A stretch of 64,000 nt of DNA from Streptomyces sp. NRRL S-1022 (GCF_000720135.1 NZ_JOIU01000011.1:186001-250000), one strand, 5' to 3'; numbered from the stretch's first letter, positions 45,450 through 54,803 are shown. The notes: generated by a model from the letters alone, not told the origin. Numbers and translations are program-made.

Positions 45450-46187
45450 TCAGGGGTCCCGGTCCTTGGCTGACCCCGGCCGCCAGTCGCGGCTGTTCGG
45501 CAGCTTCCAGCCCCAGTGGGACGCGGCCAGCCGCAGCGAGATACCTACCGTGACTCCGGCCAAGACACCTACGGTGGATGCACCGAGTCGGCTGCAGACC
45601 ACCATCACCGCGCTCACCACCATCGCGACGGTCGCGTACAACGGGGTGCCGCCGAGGATGGAAGGCGTCCGCGCGAGCAGCAGGTCCCGGATCGCCCCGC
45701 CGCCGACCGCTGTGATGGTGCCCAGCAACACGGCCGGCAACCAGCCCAGGCCGACCGCGAGCGTCTTCTGGGCGCCGGCGACCGCCCAGACGCTGAGCGC
45801 CGAGGCATCCAGGAGGTTGAAGACCCAACCGGAGGTGGGGCGGCTCAGATCGGCTAGGAAGGCCAGCAGGGTGCCGGCGGTGGCGACCGCGAGATAGGTG
45901 TAGTCGGTCAGGGCCACAGGTGTGCCGTGCTGCAGCAGGGTGTCGCGGAGGATCCCGCCGCCCAGGCCGGAGACGATGCCGATGACCAGGAAGCCGAACA
46001 GGTCCAGACGACGGGCCCGGGCCAGCACCCCGCCGAGCGTGCCGTTGGCGAACACCCCGCTCAGGTCCAGCGCCCGGGTCAGCTCGGTCACGCTCTCAGG
46101 CGACAACGACCGGACCACAGACACCAGCGTCTCCCTTCCCGCTTCTACCATCGAAGCAGTCAGAGGCGCCACGTGCCCGCCGGGCAT
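45450..46187 (-). CDS. Trimeric intracellular cation (TRIC)-type channel, UPF0126 family
   Basis: The 245-residue membrane protein has seven hydrophobic segments and the duplicated motif of bacterial TRIC channels: RRLDLFGFLVIGIVSGLGGGILRDTLLQ and WLPAVLLGTITAVGGGAIRDLLLARTPSIL (G-G-G-x-I/L-R-D). These form trimeric potassium-permeable channels. The N-terminus before the first helix is longer than usual and the start is uncertain. ATG at 46187 is chosen for its GGAGAGG site; 46151 and 46214 are alternatives. It is transcribed towards the M20 gene, 48 bases away, and may form an operon with it. Confidence 0.88.
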   Translation of the reverse strand: MPGGHVAPLTASMVEAGRETLVSVVRSLSPESVTELTRALDLSGVFANGTLGGVLARARRLDLFGFLVIGIVSGLGGGILRDTLLQHGTPVALTDYTYLAVATAGTLLAFLADLSRPTSGWVFNLLDASALSVWAVAGAQKTLAVGLGWLPAVLLGTITAVGGGAIRDLLLARTPSILGGTPLYATVAMVVSAVMVVCSRLGASTVGVLAGVTVGISLRLAASHWGWKLPNSRDWRPGSAKDRDP

Positions 46188-46491
46188 GGCATGCGAGGCA
46201 GCCTCTCCGGCCACCGGCCAGCCGGACAGCGACCGTGGCGTCCGTGCGCAGGGCAGGTGCCCTCTGGACGGGGAGATCGACTGAGCAGGTATGGAGTCGC
46301 CCCCGAGCAGGGGGTGGCCGGTGTCAACGAGCCGCCGTCATCCCCACACCAGGCACCCGGACGGCGTAACGGGCCGACCGGATTCCGGCGGGCTTCTGGA
46401 TCATCCTCACGGGCGGGCTGAGTCCAGCGGTCAGCGGCGGTGCCGGCTGGCCATCCGGAACGAAACAGCGCTCTGATCGATGGAGGCAGTG

Positions 46492-47151
46492 ATGGCTGAA
46501 CGTCTGCGCGAACGGCTGATCGGCGCGGCCAAGGGGCGCGGGGCCAGGGGCCGGGCGGCGAAGGCGGCCGGGCCAGCGGGGCAGGACGGCGGCGGCGCCG
46601 GACGCGGTGGTCCGGAGCGCGGGAGCGGCCAAGGGCCGGCGCCCGGCAGCGAACCGGCGGACCGGGGTGAGCAGCGGCGGCCGACCGGCGGCGTGGCCAA
46701 GGCCCGGCAGCGGGCGGCGTGGGCGCGGCCAGAGCCCGACCGGGACGCGACCATCCGGACAGCAACATCCGGGAGGGTGACAAGTGGAGCCCGAGTCGGT
46801 GCGCGCCGCGGCGGGACGGCGGTACCCGTCCCGATCAGACCCGGAACGGCGGTACCCGTCCCGGGGCGGCCCTGGAACGCGGACGGACGACCGGCGGGCG
46901 CCCCTGAGCCGGCGGACCAGCGGCTCATGACCGGCGGACCAGCGGCTCAGGACCAGCGCACCAGCAGCTCAGGGCCGGCTTCGAACGAGGCGGCACAGCA
47001 CGGTCGCGTAGCCGTCGGCGACGGCGTCCCCGGCCCTGGCCGCGGCCAGGGCGGCAACGGCCACGAACCGTGTTCCAGCGGTCAGTTCCACAAGAACCCG
47101 GACCCTGAGGCCTGGGCCGGCATTGATGGGCTGCCGCCGTCGGGGACGTGA
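46492..47151 (+). CDS. Hypothetical low-complexity protein, doubtful
   Basis: An ATG at 46492 follows GGAGG and opens a frame starting MAERLRERLIGAAKGRGARG, rich in Ala, Gly, Pro and Arg. The middle carries an 18-base repeat (GTAVPVP twice, 30 bases apart) and the end crosses a 22-bp minisatellite. No domain is recognised. The good ribosome site supports translation at least of the start; the low complexity and repeats argue against a conserved protein. Confidence 0.3.
   Translation: MAERLRERLIGAAKGRGARGRAAKAAGPAGQDGGGAGRGGPERGSGQGPAPGSEPADRGEQRRPTGGVAKARQRAAWARPEPDRDATIRTATSGRVTSGARVGARRGGTAVPVPIRPGTAVPVPGRPWNADGRPAGAPEPADQRLMTGGPAAQDQRTSSSGPASNEAAQHGRVAVGDGVPGPGRGQGGNGHEPCSSGQFHKNPDPEAWAGIDGLPPSGT
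46909..46974. repeat. 22-bp minisatellite, three copies
   Basis: Units starting CCGGCGGACCAGCGGCTCA begin at 46909 and 46931, and a more diverged copy begins at 46953. The period is 22 bases, so a translated frame changes from copy to copy. A separate 18-base repeat lies just upstream at 46816 and 46846. Confidence 0.8.
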
Positions 47152-47184
47152 CAAGCCCGGCCACGCCTTGCCGAGGCTGCGTGC

Positions 47185-47235
47185 CCAGGTGAGCTGTGGC
47201 CGATCTCCGGTCGGGACCGGCCGCAGCTCACCTGG
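47185..47235. terminator. Long hairpin between convergent frames
   Basis: CCAGGTGAGCTGTGGCCG (47185-47202) pairs with CGGCCGCAGCTCACCTGG (47218-47235) over 18 bp with a single T-G wobble and a 15-base loop. It lies 33 bases beyond the stop of the leftward secreted-protein gene and should terminate it; it could work in both directions. Confidence 0.8.
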
Positions 47236-47267
47236 TCGTCAGGGTCCCGTCCACCGCGTCAGCTGCG

Positions 47268-47690
47268 TCAGCTGACGTCCTTGCAGGGCAGTCCGACGGA
47301 GGTGTACGTGCCACCGGAGAGCTCCCACCCCTCGGCGCAGGTCTGACCGGTTCCCCTGCCGGACCCCACGACGCCGGGATAGGCGCTGTCCTGGCCGTTG
47401 ACCCTCATGTTGGGGCCCCACACGTTGATGTGGCCGTAGAACCGGTTGGTGCCGCTGTAACTGCCGCGGGTCGTGTAGCCGGAGGCGTTGCCGGTCACGC
47501 TGATGCACACCTTGTGGTTGCATCCGCGCGCATCCCTCATCTGGGCCTCGCTGCCCACGCGCAGACACACGTCCTTCGCGCATGCCCAGTTCGCCTCGGC
47601 CACACGAGCCGTCTCCGTGGCCCCGGCGGCCGCGCCGCTTCCTGCAACCAGGCCGAACACCGCTGCTGCTGCGACAAGTACCGAACGCAT
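47268..47690 (-). CDS. Small secreted six-cysteine protein
   Basis: The 140-residue product has a signal peptide (MRSVLVAAAAVFGLVAGSG, likely cut after A-A-A-G-A) and a mature part of about 116 residues. The mature part has six cysteines, in WACAKDVC, RGCNHKVC, GQTCAEGW and LPCKD. It is otherwise rich in Gly, Ser and Asn, with SGYTTRGSYSGTNRFYGHINVWGPNM. I recognise no family. Three disulfides are likely. It is divergent from the XRE-NTPase-WD40 gene with about 316 bases between start codons, so the large protein may control it. Confidence 0.82.
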   Translation of the reverse strand: MRSVLVAAAAVFGLVAGSGAAAGATETARVAEANWACAKDVCLRVGSEAQMRDARGCNHKVCISVTGNASGYTTRGSYSGTNRFYGHINVWGPNMRVNGQDSAYPGVVGSGRGTGQTCAEGWELSGGTYTSVGLPCKDVS

Positions 47691-48006
47691 CGAACCTCCA
47701 CTGTGAGGGGTAGTGGGCCCGGGGCCGTCCCCGTGCCTCGGCACAGGGATAGCCGGAATTCTCTGTTCGGTGTCCGGACGGCGGCGGTGAACAATCAACC
47801 GCCGAACATCACGTGGCCGTTCTGCCCTCCGAGCCCGTCCGGCCAAAGACGGCTCGCGGGTGGACGCGTTGAGGCGTCGCAGCCGAACGGGGGGCCGAAC
47901 CCCGCCACACCCGACGGTGACAATGGAGCCGAAAATCAGCGCCCCTCCACCGGTGACCTCGACGGGCGACGACACTTGTCGCAGACCAGCTCGGATCGGG
48001 GGAAAC

Positions 48007-50901
48007 ATGGCGCGTAGAGAGTCACCGCTTCCTGAGGGCGACGGCCCGGTGGTGCGGTTCGCCGCGGAACTGAGGGAACTTCGCCGGGCCGCGGGTAGTC
48101 CCTCCTACCGCGATCTCGCGGTCCGCGCGCACTATTCGGTGGCGACTCTGTCAAGCGCTGCCTCGGGCCGGAAGCTGCCGTCCCTCGAAGTGACCCGTGG
48201 CTATGTCAGTGCCTGTGGCGGCGACCCGGAGCGGTGGGAGGCCCTCTGGCACGAAACGGCCGCCGGCATCGCTTCCGAGAGCAGCGCGGCTGATGCCACC
48301 GCTCCCCGACCGATGCGGGACGACTCGCCCTACCCGGGGCTCGCCTCCTTCGGCTCACGGCACAGTCGGTTCTTCTTCGGGCGCGAACGCGTGGTCGAGC
48401 AGTTGCGCGGACGGATCGCGGAGCAGCGCTTCGTCGCCCTCTTCGGCGCTTCGGGAGCCGGGAAGTCCTCGGTGCTGCACGCGGGGCTGTTACCGTCCCT
48501 GCGATCCGGGGGTCAGGCGGTCGTCACCCTCACACCGGGCGCCCGGCCACTGGAGGAACTGGCGGTACGTCTGGCGGCTCATGTGGCCACCACGCCCGGC
48601 TGCCTGCTCCGGGAGGTGTGGGCAGACCCCGCAAATCTGCACCTCATCCTGCGTCAGATCGTCACCGGGGGGCCGGAGCGGGGCGAGGTGGTTCTGGTCA
48701 TCGACCAGTTCGAGGAACTCTTCACCCTCTGCTCCCGTGACGAGGAGCGTGACCGCTTCCTCGACGCTCTCCTCCTGGCGGCCCGGGCCGAGAACAGTGC
48801 GTGTCGCGTCGTCGTGGGAGTCCGGGCGGACTTCTACGCGCACTGCATCGGGCACGCCGGCCTCGCCAGCGCCCTCGACGCCGCGATGGTGACGCTCGGC
48901 CCGATGGACAGCGAGGAGCTCCACCGGGCCATCTGCCGCCCTGCGGAGGCGGTCGGCTGCCGAGTCGAGGGGCGGCTGCTGGCCTACCTGATCGCCCAGG
49001 CCCAGGGCAACGCAGGGATGCTTCCGCTGCTCTCCCACGCGCTCCTGGAGACCTGGAGGCATCGCCGGGGCACCTTGTTGACCATGGAGGCCTGCCGGAC
49101 CGCAGGCTCCATCGAGCACGCCCTGGCCCACACCGCCGAACGGTTCTACGAGGCGTTCAGCGCCCGGCAGAAGGAAGCGGCCCGGCACCTCTTCCTGCGG
49201 CTCGTCGCCGTCGGGGAGGGAGTCGAGGACACCAAGCGCCGTATCGACCGCTGCGAACTGTCCCCCGACTCCGACACCACGACGATCGTCGATCGCGCCG
49301 CCGCCGAGCGACTGATCACCATCGATGGTCAGCACGTGGAACTGACGCACGAAGCACTCATCCGCTGGTGGCCACGGCTCGGCGGATGGCTCGCGGAGGA
49401 CCGCGAGGTTCTGCGCGCCCGTCGGCAGCTGACGGAAGCGGCCACGACCTGGGCGCACCTGGAGCAGGACCCGGGCGCCCTGCTGCGAGGCGCACGACTG
49501 GAAGCGGCTCGCCCCCTGGCCGGGTCGAAGGACGTCGGGCTCACCGCGGACGAGAGGGCGTTCCTCGACGCGAGTCTGGCGGCCGAGGGCTCGGAACTGG
49601 CGGCAGCCGCCCGGCGCAGGCGCCGACGGCGTCTGATGATCGCCGCCTCGGCGGTGCTTCTCGTGGTGTCGACAACGACCTCCCTCCTCGCGGTGCACGC
49701 CGACCGGGAGGTCACGGCCCAGCGTGACGAAGCCGTCGCCTACAACGCGAGCACGACAGCGATCGGGCTGTCGCGCCGGTCACCGGACCTTGCCGCACAG
49801 ATCGCTCTGGCCGCCTACCGGCTGAGGCCCGGCCGGCACAGCCGCGACGCGCTCCTCAGCACTCTGATGTCCACTTGGACCGCGCACCGGGCGGAGATGT
49901 ACGCCGTCGACGTCAGCCACGACGGCACCGTCCTGGCGACGGGAGGCCGAGACCGCACCGTCCGCCTGTGGGACATGCGCGCTCCCCGTGCACCCCGCGA
50001 GACCGCTGTGCTGACCGCTCACAAGGACGCCGTCTACGCGCTTGCCATGCACCCCGGCCGCTCCGTACTGGCCAGCGCCGGCGCCGACGGAACGCTCGCT
50101 CTGTGGGACATCGCCGACCCGCGCCGGCCGCGCCGGCTTTCCACGCTGCGGACGCCTACGAAGACGGTACGCGCCCTGGCCTTCAGCCCGGACGGACAGA
50201 CCCTCGTGAGCGCCGGCAGCGACGGGGACGTGGTGCTGTGGAACACCCGCTCCGTCAGGAAACCTGTCCGCGGCGTCAGCTTGCGGGGCCATCGGGACGA
50301 GGTCAGGTCGGTGGCCTTCAGCCCGGACGGACGGCTGCTGGCGACCGCCGGAGGCGGTGACGAACGCGTCATCCTCTGGGACACGACGTCCCCGAAGCAC
50401 CCTGTGGAGCGCGCCGACTGGCAAGCGCACACCACGACCGCCCTCTCCGTCGCCTTCAACCCGCGCACCTCCGTCCTCGCCACGGCGGGCGGCGGAGACC
50501 GTCCCGTGAAACTGTGGCAGGTCACAGGAACCCGCCGTCCGGTGATGCTCGCCGCGCTGGACGGACCCACCGACGTGGTCGGCGATGTCGAGTTCAGCCC
50601 CGACGGCCGCATGCTGGCAGCAGGCAGCGACGACCGCACGGCCCGCATCTGGCGGGTCTCCTCACCGCGGCGGCCGCGGAAGGAGACCGTGCTCGCGGGC
50701 TTCACGACCGCGGTGCTGGGGCTCAGGTTCACTCCGGACGGAAGGCATATGGTCACCGGCGTGTTCGACGGGTCCGCCCACACGCTGCCGACCGATTTCG
50801 ACCGACTGGTCACCAACGCATGCGCGTACGCCGGTCAGTCCCTCACTCACGACCAGTGGCGGCAGTACCTCGGCAAACTGCCTTACCGCCGGCCGTGTTG
50901 A
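48007..50901 (+). CDS. XRE-NTPase-transmembrane-WD40 signalling protein
   Basis: The 964-residue protein has four parts. An XRE helix-turn-helix lies at about 14-72 (RFAAELRELRRAAGSPSYRDLAVRAHYSVATLSSAASGRKLPSL). A STAND/AAA NTPase has Walker A FGASGAGKSS (about 147-155) and Walker B VVLVIDQFEELF (about 228-239). One transmembrane segment sits at about 543-563 after a run of arginines. From about 610 it has seven or so WD40 repeats (VRLWDMRAP, LALWDIADP, VVLWNTRSV, VILWDTTSP, VKLWQVTGT, ARIWRVSSP). The positive arginine run suggests an inside N-terminus and an outside WD40 propeller. Such proteins are common and poorly understood in Streptomyces. DNA binding and signal sensing are inferred. 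Confidence 0.9.
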   Translation: MARRESPLPEGDGPVVRFAAELRELRRAAGSPSYRDLAVRAHYSVATLSSAASGRKLPSLEVTRGYVSACGGDPERWEALWHETAAGIASESSAADATAPRPMRDDSPYPGLASFGSRHSRFFFGRERVVEQLRGRIAEQRFVALFGASGAGKSSVLHAGLLPSLRSGGQAVVTLTPGARPLEELAVRLAAHVATTPGCLLREVWADPANLHLILRQIVTGGPERGEVVLVIDQFEELFTLCSRDEERDRFLDALLLAARAENSACRVVVGVRADFYAHCIGHAGLASALDAAMVTLGPMDSEELHRAICRPAEAVGCRVEGRLLAYLIAQAQGNAGMLPLLSHALLETWRHRRGTLLTMEACRTAGSIEHALAHTAERFYEAFSARQKEAARHLFLRLVAVGEGVEDTKRRIDRCELSPDSDTTTIVDRAAAERLITIDGQHVELTHEALIRWWPRLGGWLAEDREVLRARRQLTEAATTWAHLEQDPGALLRGARLEAARPLAGSKDVGLTADERAFLDASLAAEGSELAAAARRRRRRRLMIAASAVLLVVSTTTSLLAVHADREVTAQRDEAVAYNASTTAIGLSRRSPDLAAQIALAAYRLRPGRHSRDALLSTLMSTWTAHRAEMYAVDVSHDGTVLATGGRDRTVRLWDMRAPRAPRETAVLTAHKDAVYALAMHPGRSVLASAGADGTLALWDIADPRRPRRLSTLRTPTKTVRALAFSPDGQTLVSAGSDGDVVLWNTRSVRKPVRGVSLRGHRDEVRSVAFSPDGRLLATAGGGDERVILWDTTSPKHPVERADWQAHTTTALSVAFNPRTSVLATAGGGDRPVKLWQVTGTRRPVMLAALDGPTDVVGDVEFSPDGRMLAAGSDDRTARIWRVSSPRRPRKETVLAGFTTAVLGLRFTPDGRHMVTGVFDGSAHTLPTDFDRLVTNACAYAGQSLTHDQWRQYLGKLPYRRPC

Positions 50902-51220
50902 CGAGAGCGACTCCGCCCGCGCGGTCCATACATCCCCCAGTCGACTCAAACGGCCACTGTCACTTCGGGGCCGGATGGCTCCCGGGTCCGCCGCCCGGTC
51001 GTTCCAGCGGAGACATCCCTGTGGATGCACCAGCTGCTCGCCCTCGCAGGCTGGTGACGCTCGATTGCGCGTCGCGGGTACCGGGTCGGGACGCTGAGGG
51101 CCGTTGAGTGGCCGCGCGCGTACGTACCGGGGCCGGCCTCCCGAACCCTAGGTTCTGGCCGCGGCGACTCGGCGGGGCCATAGCCCGCGAGGAACACCGA
51201 AGCCCGGCGCAGGGCGACAG
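50902..51220. other. Stretch without a recognisable gene
   Basis: The interval between the WD40 gene and the leftward reductase gene holds no supported frame and no strong hairpin. It is the convergent end of two transcription units. Confidence 0.5.
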
Positions 51221-51817
51221 TCAGCGGGCGATGGAGATCGCGAAGGGTGTGAACCCGGAGGACCGGATGACGTGCGGTACGAACAGGATCGCGGCCTCGG
51301 TGGCGCGGGCGGTCTGGATGCCGCCCAGGTCGGTGATCCATTCCTTTTGCCAGCCGAGGTCGGTGAGCAGTTCGCGGACGGTCTGCTTGGCCTGCGGGTC
51401 CTCGCCCGAGAGGAACGCGGTCGGCGTCTTGCGGAGCGTGGCCGGCGAGGTCATCACCGGGAAAAGCATGGTGTTGAGTGTCTTGACGACGCGCGTTTCC
51501 GGGAGCGCTTCCTGGAGTTGTTCGGCAAGGCTCGAACCGGGGTAGATCAGATCGGCGGGCAGTCCGTCCGGTCCGTCGGTGGTGGCGTTGGAGACGTCGA
51601 CGAGGATTTTGCCCCGGAGTTCTTCGCGCAGAGCGGCCAGCCGGTCCAACGAGCCGGCACCCGGGGTGGCGTTGATGACGATCCGGGCAGTCCGGGCACC
51701 GTCGGCGGCGGCGCCCGGCGTACGGTCCGCCACGGTCACTTCGTGTCCTGCCCTGGTGAGGGCTTCCGCCAGGTTGCCGCCGACGCGGCCGTTTCCGAGA
51801 ACTGCGATCGTGGTCAT
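51221..51817 (-). CDS. NADP-binding F420-reductase-like oxidoreductase
   Basis: The 198-residue protein starts TTIAVLGNGRVGGNLAEALTRAGHEVTVADR, a Rossmann dinucleotide site. It continues with ARIVINATPGAGSLDRLAAL, KILVDVSNAT, RVVKTLNTM and FLSGEDPQAKQTVRELLTDLGW, the plan of F420-dependent NADP reductases and related small oxidoreductases. Whether it uses F420 cannot be told. It is 41 bases downstream of the inositol-monophosphatase-like gene and likely in one operon with it. Confidence 0.9.
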   Translation of the reverse strand: MTTIAVLGNGRVGGNLAEALTRAGHEVTVADRTPGAAADGARTARIVINATPGAGSLDRLAALREELRGKILVDVSNATTDGPDGLPADLIYPGSSLAEQLQEALPETRVVKTLNTMLFPVMTSPATLRKTPTAFLSGEDPQAKQTVRELLTDLGWQKEWITDLGGIQTARATEAAILFVPHVIRSSGFTPFAISIAR

Positions 51818-51858
51818 GATGATCTGGTCCTTCCGTGCGTGCGGGTTGCGGTGCGCGC

Positions 51859-52677
51859 TCAGCGCGAGAGCGTGGATACGGCCTCGGCGTGGACGCCGGG
51901 CGCGGCAGCCAGGAAGCTCTGGCTCTGTGGGGTCCAGGGGCGGCCCTCGGCGTCGGAGATCCGTCCGCCGGCCTCGGTGACGAGCAGCGCTCCGGGAAGC
52001 AGGTCCGCACGGGCGCCGGCGAACTGCCAGAAGGCGTCGATCCGGCCGGCGGCCACGTTCAGCAGGTGCAGGGTCGCGGGCACGGCGACGCGGACGACGA
52101 GCGCGTCGAAGAGCATCGCGGTGATCGAGGAGCCGACGCGCCGCACGACCTCTGCGTCCTCGTCCGGCCGGGCCTGGCTGGTGGCCACGATGCTCAGGCC
52201 GAGGCCCGCGGTCTGGGAGACGTGCAACGGCCGGCCGTCGAGCTGGGCGCCCGCGCCGTCGAGCGCGGTGTAGGTCTCGCCGGTCAACGGCAGGTGGACC
52301 GCGGTGAGCACCGGCTGGTTCTCCCGTACGAGGGTGGCGGTCACCGCCCACTCCGGCAGGGCGTGCAGGTGGTTGACGTTGCCTTCGGCCGGATCCACGA
52401 CCCACCATTCACCGGACGGCAGCGCCCCGCCGTCCAGTTCGTCCTCCACCCAGCCGGCGTTCGGGCGCAGGCGTGTGAGGCGGGGGCGCAGGATGGCGAG
52501 GGCCGTGTCGTCGTTGGCGGCGAGCGCGCGCATCAGCTCTTCGCGGGTCTCGTAGCGGGCCACCTCGCCAAAGCGCTCGCGCAGCGCCGAACCCGCCTCA
52601 CGCACGGCGATCGCGGTCTGGGCGAGCAGGTCGGCGTCGGAGGCGGCGACGTCAGTGGTCTCAAGCGTTTCGGACAT
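51859..52677 (-). CDS. Inositol-monophosphatase-family protein
   Basis: The 272-residue protein has the family's central region (EWWVVDPAEGNVNHLHALPEWAVTATLV) and the C-terminal GRIDAFWQFAGARADLLPGALLVTEAGGRISDAEGRPW. The usual metal motif D-P-I-D-G-T-x-N is D-P-A-E-G-N-V-N here, so one metal ligand is changed from Asp to Glu. The first motif G-E-E is E-D-E in GWVEDELDGG. It may still be a phosphatase with altered substrate choice. It is the first gene of a leftward pair, divergent from a LysR gene. Confidence 0.82.
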   Translation of the reverse strand: MSETLETTDVAASDADLLAQTAIAVREAGSALRERFGEVARYETREELMRALAANDDTALAILRPRLTRLRPNAGWVEDELDGGALPSGEWWVVDPAEGNVNHLHALPEWAVTATLVRENQPVLTAVHLPLTGETYTALDGAGAQLDGRPLHVSQTAGLGLSIVATSQARPDEDAEVVRRVGSSITAMLFDALVVRVAVPATLHLLNVAAGRIDAFWQFAGARADLLPGALLVTEAGGRISDAEGRPWTPQSQSFLAAAPGVHAEAVSTLSR

Positions 52678-52815
52678 GGTGTATTCCCGTCTGAGGAGGG
52701 GTGACGAGGCCGGTCGGGGGCCGAACTGCGCGTTGCTTCTTGCGCTTTCGCCTCAACGGTATGCAGCCCTGCAATTAACTTCAAATGCATGTAAGGCACG
52801 GCTAGGATTACTCAC

Positions 52816-53709
52816 ATGCAATTGGATTTGAACCTGCTCGCCGCGCTCGACGCGCTGCTGGAGGAGGGCAGTGTGGCCGGGGCGGCGGCGCGCCTGCATG
52901 TCACCGCCCCCGCGATGAGCCGGAGTCTGGGCCGGCTCCGGCGCACGACCGGGGATCAGATCCTGGTGCGCACCGGCCGCACGATGACCCCGACGCCGTA
53001 TGCGATCGCCGTCCGGGAACAGGTGCATGAACTGCTGCACCAGGTCCAGGGTGTGCTGGCACCGAGCCGTGAACTCGATCTGGCAACGTTGGAGCGCACT
53101 TTCACACTCCGCTGGCACGATTCCCTGGTCGCCTTGAGCGGCCCCGCGCTGCTCGCGGCCGTGCGCGGACAGGCGCCGGGCGTGCGATTGCGCTTCGTTG
53201 CGGAATCGAGCATCGACACCCCCGAGTTGCGGCGCGGCGAGGTCGACCTGGAGGCGAACGCGAACCGCCCGAGCGCACCGGACATCCGTTCCGAGAACGT
53301 GGGCGAGACCCGCCTCGTCATCGTCGTGCGGCAGGGGCACCCCCTCACGCGCGTCAAGATGGTCACAGCAAAGCGGTACGCCGCCGCTGAGCACGTCACC
53401 GTCTCGCGACGTGGAAACCTCGGCAATGCCATCGACGACGCCCTCGCGCGGCTCGGCCTCACCCGCCGCGTAGTGGCGACCGCGCCCACGGAAGCGGCCG
53501 CGCTGGAGTTCGCGCGCGGCTCCGACATTCTGATCAGCGTCCCCGAAGCCACCACACGGTCAGCGGTCGCCGACCTCGGCCTGGTCGTGCTACCCCTCCC
53601 GCTCGACCTGCCGTCGGCACCCATATACCTGTCGTGGCATCAGCGCTACGACACCGACCCCGCCCACGCCTGGCTGCGCGGGCTGGCGCGAAGCGCGCTG
53701 GCCATGTGA
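52816..53709 (+). CDS. LysR-family regulator
   Basis: The 297-residue protein begins with the LysR winged helix-turn-helix (LDLNLLAALDALLEEGSVAGAAARLHVTAPAMSRSLGRLRRTTGDQILVRTGRTM). The periplasmic-binding-protein-like effector domain follows (LRFVAESSIDTPELRRGEVDLEANAN, RLVIVVRQGHPL). It is divergent from the phosphatase-like and reductase genes, 138 bases apart. The AT-rich spacer around 52770-52810 should hold the LysR sites. It probably activates those two genes in response to an unknown ligand. Confidence 0.92.
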   Translation: MQLDLNLLAALDALLEEGSVAGAAARLHVTAPAMSRSLGRLRRTTGDQILVRTGRTMTPTPYAIAVREQVHELLHQVQGVLAPSRELDLATLERTFTLRWHDSLVALSGPALLAAVRGQAPGVRLRFVAESSIDTPELRRGEVDLEANANRPSAPDIRSENVGETRLVIVVRQGHPLTRVKMVTAKRYAAAEHVTVSRRGNLGNAIDDALARLGLTRRVVATAPTEAAALEFARGSDILISVPEATTRSAVADLGLVVLPLPLDLPSAPIYLSWHQRYDTDPAHAWLRGLARSALAM

Positions 53710-53965
53710 GCAGCGTCGTAGTCGGCGCCGTCCGGCCGCTTCACCCATACGCCCCGAGGTCCACGCGACCACAGCGGCGATGTGCTTGGACGTCAGGAGG
53801 GGCTGGTCCGTGCGGGTGCCGGCCGTGGAGGCGGCCAGACCGACGCCTGCGGCTCACCATCGCGGAGCGCCGTGTGCAGATCAATCTCACCGGGATTTCC
53901 GTTCGTGGCGAACCCGCACGCTTCACCTCGCTGCCTGTAGGGGCGTGGGGTCGTCCGGACTCGGT

Positions 53966-54286
53966 TCACGCTTCGTCGCGGTGGGTGAGGCGGCCGTCGG
54001 TGAGCCGCCAGTACTGCTGGTGCGGAGTCAGTTGCCAGGTCTTGTCGGCAGCGAGCGCCTGCGTGATCCATTCGTGGAGTTGTGGGAGGGCATTCGTTCG
54101 CAGAACAGCTCGGGTGGCGGCACGCTCAGTGGCGTCGACCGGGTGGACGTCCATGCGGAAGCCGACCGTGTCCGGGTGGATGCCGCGGCCGTAGTTGCGG
54201 GAGTTCGGAGCGATCCATTCCGCTGCCAGGACGATGGTCCCGCTGTCATGTCCAGTGAGGAACCGCAGGTCCGTGACCCGGCTCAT
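53966..54286 (-). CDS. Conserved hypothetical protein
   Basis: The 106-residue product reads SRVTDLRFLTGHDSGTIVLAAEWIAPNSRNYGRGIHPDTVGFRMDVHPVDATERAATRAVLRTNALPQLHEWITQALAADKTW in sense, a mixed alpha/beta composition typical of a small soluble protein. I do not recognise a family. ATG at 54286 is used; the open frame continues upstream with STDINECLGSY, and an earlier non-ATG start is possible. No signal peptide is seen. The 256 bases to its left (53710-53965) hold nothing clear. Confidence 0.6.
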   Translation of the reverse strand: MSRVTDLRFLTGHDSGTIVLAAEWIAPNSRNYGRGIHPDTVGFRMDVHPVDATERAATRAVLRTNALPQLHEWITQALAADKTWQLTPHQQYWRLTDGRLTHRDEA

Positions 54287-54609
54287 GTAAGAGCCAAGAC
54301 ACTCGTTGATGTCGGTGGAGGTCAGTGGCCAGGCACGGTGCCGGGGCAGTCTTCGATGTCGTGCGGACATGGCAAGCAGCATGGCAGAAGGACTCTGCCG
54401 GACCCCACGGCTTTGTCGGGCCGCCTGCTCCACGAGGTGCTCCCGGGATGCGGGCGAGCACCCGGTACGCCGGCTCGTCCGGGGCCGCAGCGGTCCACGT
54501 TCGCCGGCTTCGCCCTGCGCGTGTGCCACCACGGCCCGGCTCCGGCAGTCCTCGCACATTCGTATGAGATGCGCGCGCCTCCAGCTCCGCGCGGCGCCCA
54601 TTCCACTCG

Positions 54610-54803
54610 CGCGCGGCTTGACGGAGCAGGCCCATAGGATCACCGCGCAGGCCCGGCGTGAGGCCGATGCGATCCTCGCCGAGGCGCGGAAGCAGGCCGA
54701 GCGGATCGCAGCTGTCTGCGCGGAGATCGTGATGGAACCGAGCAGGATCGTGCGGAAGCTGCACAGTCGCTGGCCCAGGGCCGCCGGCAGGCTGAACGTG
54801 TGA
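54610..54803 (+). pseudogene. Coiled-coil fragment, within a gene-poor stretch
   Basis: One frame reads LTEQAHRITAQARREADAILAEARKQAERIAAVCAEIV, a heptad-like A/E/R-rich coiled coil of the sort found in DivIVA/FilP-like or ATP-synthase b-like proteins. Neither end is joined to a recognisable domain. The rest of 54287-55240 gives only shadow frames. It is a fragment at most. Confidence 0.35.
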
